Assembly: GCF_030814225.1 (NCBI RefSeq)
Contig: NZ_JAUSUR010000007.1
Span: 205,816-269,815 of the forward strand
Reading direction: 5' to 3'
DNA length: 64,000 nucleotides
Origin: Breznakia pachnodae
Lineage (GTDB): Bacteria > Bacillota_I > Bacilli_A > Erysipelotrichales > Erysipelotrichaceae
The notes under the pieces: model-generated
The model's database searches: none
Seen by the model: the letters and a program-made list of their open reading frames with translations, nothing else
Told to the model about the DNA's origin: nothing
Shown here: piece by piece, positions 63,305 to 64,000 of the stretch
Numbering within the stretch: position 1 is the stretch's first letter
Layout of the letters: every line of letters begins with the position of its first letter
Translations under genes and position numbers: made by a program

Positions 63305-64000
63305 CTATAATTTTTTTGAAATGTACTCATCCATTGCAGCTGCAGCTTCTTTTCCTGCACCCATTGCAAGAATTACAGTAGCTGCACCAGTAACTGCATC
63401 TCCACCAGCATAAACACCCTCACGAGTTGTTTTACCATGTTCATCAGTTACTAGACATCCCCATTTGTTTGCTTCCAATCCTTCTGTTGTATGACGGATT
63501 AGTGGGTTTGGTGATGTCCCAATTGACATAATCATACAGTCTACATCAAGCACAAAGTTACTTCCTTCTTTGACGATTGGTCTTCTTCTACCACTCTCAT
63601 CAGGTTCACCTAGTTCCATCTCTACACATTCCATACCGCATACATAGCCATTTTCATCTCCCAATACTCTTACTGGGTTGGTTAATGTCTTGAAGATAAT
63701 TCCTTCTTCTTGCGCATGTTCTACTTCTTCTGCACGTGCAGGAAGTTCATTCATACTTCTACGGTATACAATGTATACTTCTTCCATTCCAACTCTTTTC
63801 GCACATCTTGCTGCATCCATAGCTACGTTACCACCACCGATAATTGCTGCTCTTTTTGCTTTGAAGATTGGTGTATCTACACCTTCTTTATATGCTTTCA
63901 TTAAGTTGAAACGAGTTAAAAATTCATTTGCTGAGAATACTCCATTTAAGTTTTCTCCTGGCATTCCCATAAAGTTAGGAAGTCCTGCTCCACTACCTAC
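63305..64000 (-). CDS. gltA: NADPH-dependent glutamate synthase small subunit, C-terminal part (runs off window)
   Basis: The frame enters at the right edge (ten codons before the first in-window ATG read VGSGAGLPNF) and ends at TAG 63305, so about 232 codons are present and the N-terminus is missing. The protein shows VGSGAGLPNFMGMPGEN, AAIIGGGNVAMDAARCAKR for NADPH, and VYAGGDAVTGAATVILAM for FAD. This is the small-subunit-type oxidoreductase that supplies electrons for glutamate synthesis, or related NfnB-type enzymes. Its 3' neighbour is the kinase operon. Confidence 0.88.
   Translation of the reverse strand, partial: VGSGAGLPNFMGMPGENLNGVFSANEFLTRFNLMKAYKEGVDTPIFKAKRAAIIGGGNVAMDAARCAKRVGMEEVYIVYRRSMNELPARAEEVEHAQEEGIIFKTLTNPVRVLGDENGYVCGMECVEMELGEPDESGRRRPIVKEGSNFVLDVDCMIMSIGTSPNPLIRHTTEGLEANKWGCLVTDEHGKTTREGVYAGGDAVTGAATVILAMGAGKEAAAAMDEYISKKL

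Overview
The window is AT-rich, gene-dense DNA from a low-GC anaerobic Firmicute (Bacillota), probably a gut-type Erysipelotrichia or Clostridia relative. The evidence is strong AGGAGG ribosome sites, Rex-controlled adhE, a T-box leader, LicT-type antitermination, several PTS systems, an oxygen-sensitive glycyl radical enzyme with its activase, and KTG-type sortase tails. No rRNA or tRNA gene was seen. The only recombination gene is one serine recombinase.

Layout. 1-9 kb: the 5' end of adhE behind two Rex sites, a BcrA-type ABC exporter with a GntR/YtrA-like operator, a MATE pump, two LysR regulators, a DUF4865 gene, an amidohydrolase and a TetR regulator. 9-22 kb: a second ABC exporter, many small genes (VOC, DUF1801, ABM, PUA-like), a PadR/HAAS pair, a divergent alkylation-repair pair (HEAT-repeat AlkC/AlkD-like and alkyltransferase-like), a flavin disulfide reductase, MupG and an orphan PTS IIB. 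22-30 kb: a NimA-like flavoprotein, a T-box-controlled B3/B4-domain gene preceded by a 31-codon ORF, and a complete beta-glucoside operon (IIA, LicT, phospho-beta-glucosidase, IIBC, phospho-beta-glucosidase) with promoter, RAT and terminator readable. 30-35 kb: GyrI-like regulators, a MerR/CMD/cupin/flavodoxin operon, and a threonine aldolase with a LysR gene.

35.4-45.7 kb is the most unusual part: a tandem duplication of a two-gene surface module. Each copy has a conserved leader, a secreted beta-helix protein with a C-terminal dockerin-like pair (TTG start), a wall-anchored protein with an N-terminal cohesin-like domain and Ig-like repeats, and a structured 105-107 bp element between the stop codon and the terminator. 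A Hin/resolvase-type serine recombinase lies upstream of the array. I read this as a minimal cohesin-dockerin display system, unrelated in its cargo to cellulose enzymes.

45.8-60 kb: a catabolic island with a glycyl radical enzyme, its activase, a fructose-6-phosphate-aldolase-like enzyme, a glucose-family PTS, two iron-type alcohol dehydrogenases and two DeoR regulators. The layout suggests PTS uptake and phosphorylation, radical dehydration or ring opening, aldol cleavage, and reduction of the short carbonyl product. An old-yellow-enzyme/NTF2-like operon shares DeoR-type operators with one alcohol dehydrogenase. 60-64 kb: an aldo/keto reductase, AraD-type epimerase, FGGY kinase, and the 3' part of a glutamate synthase small-subunit gene.
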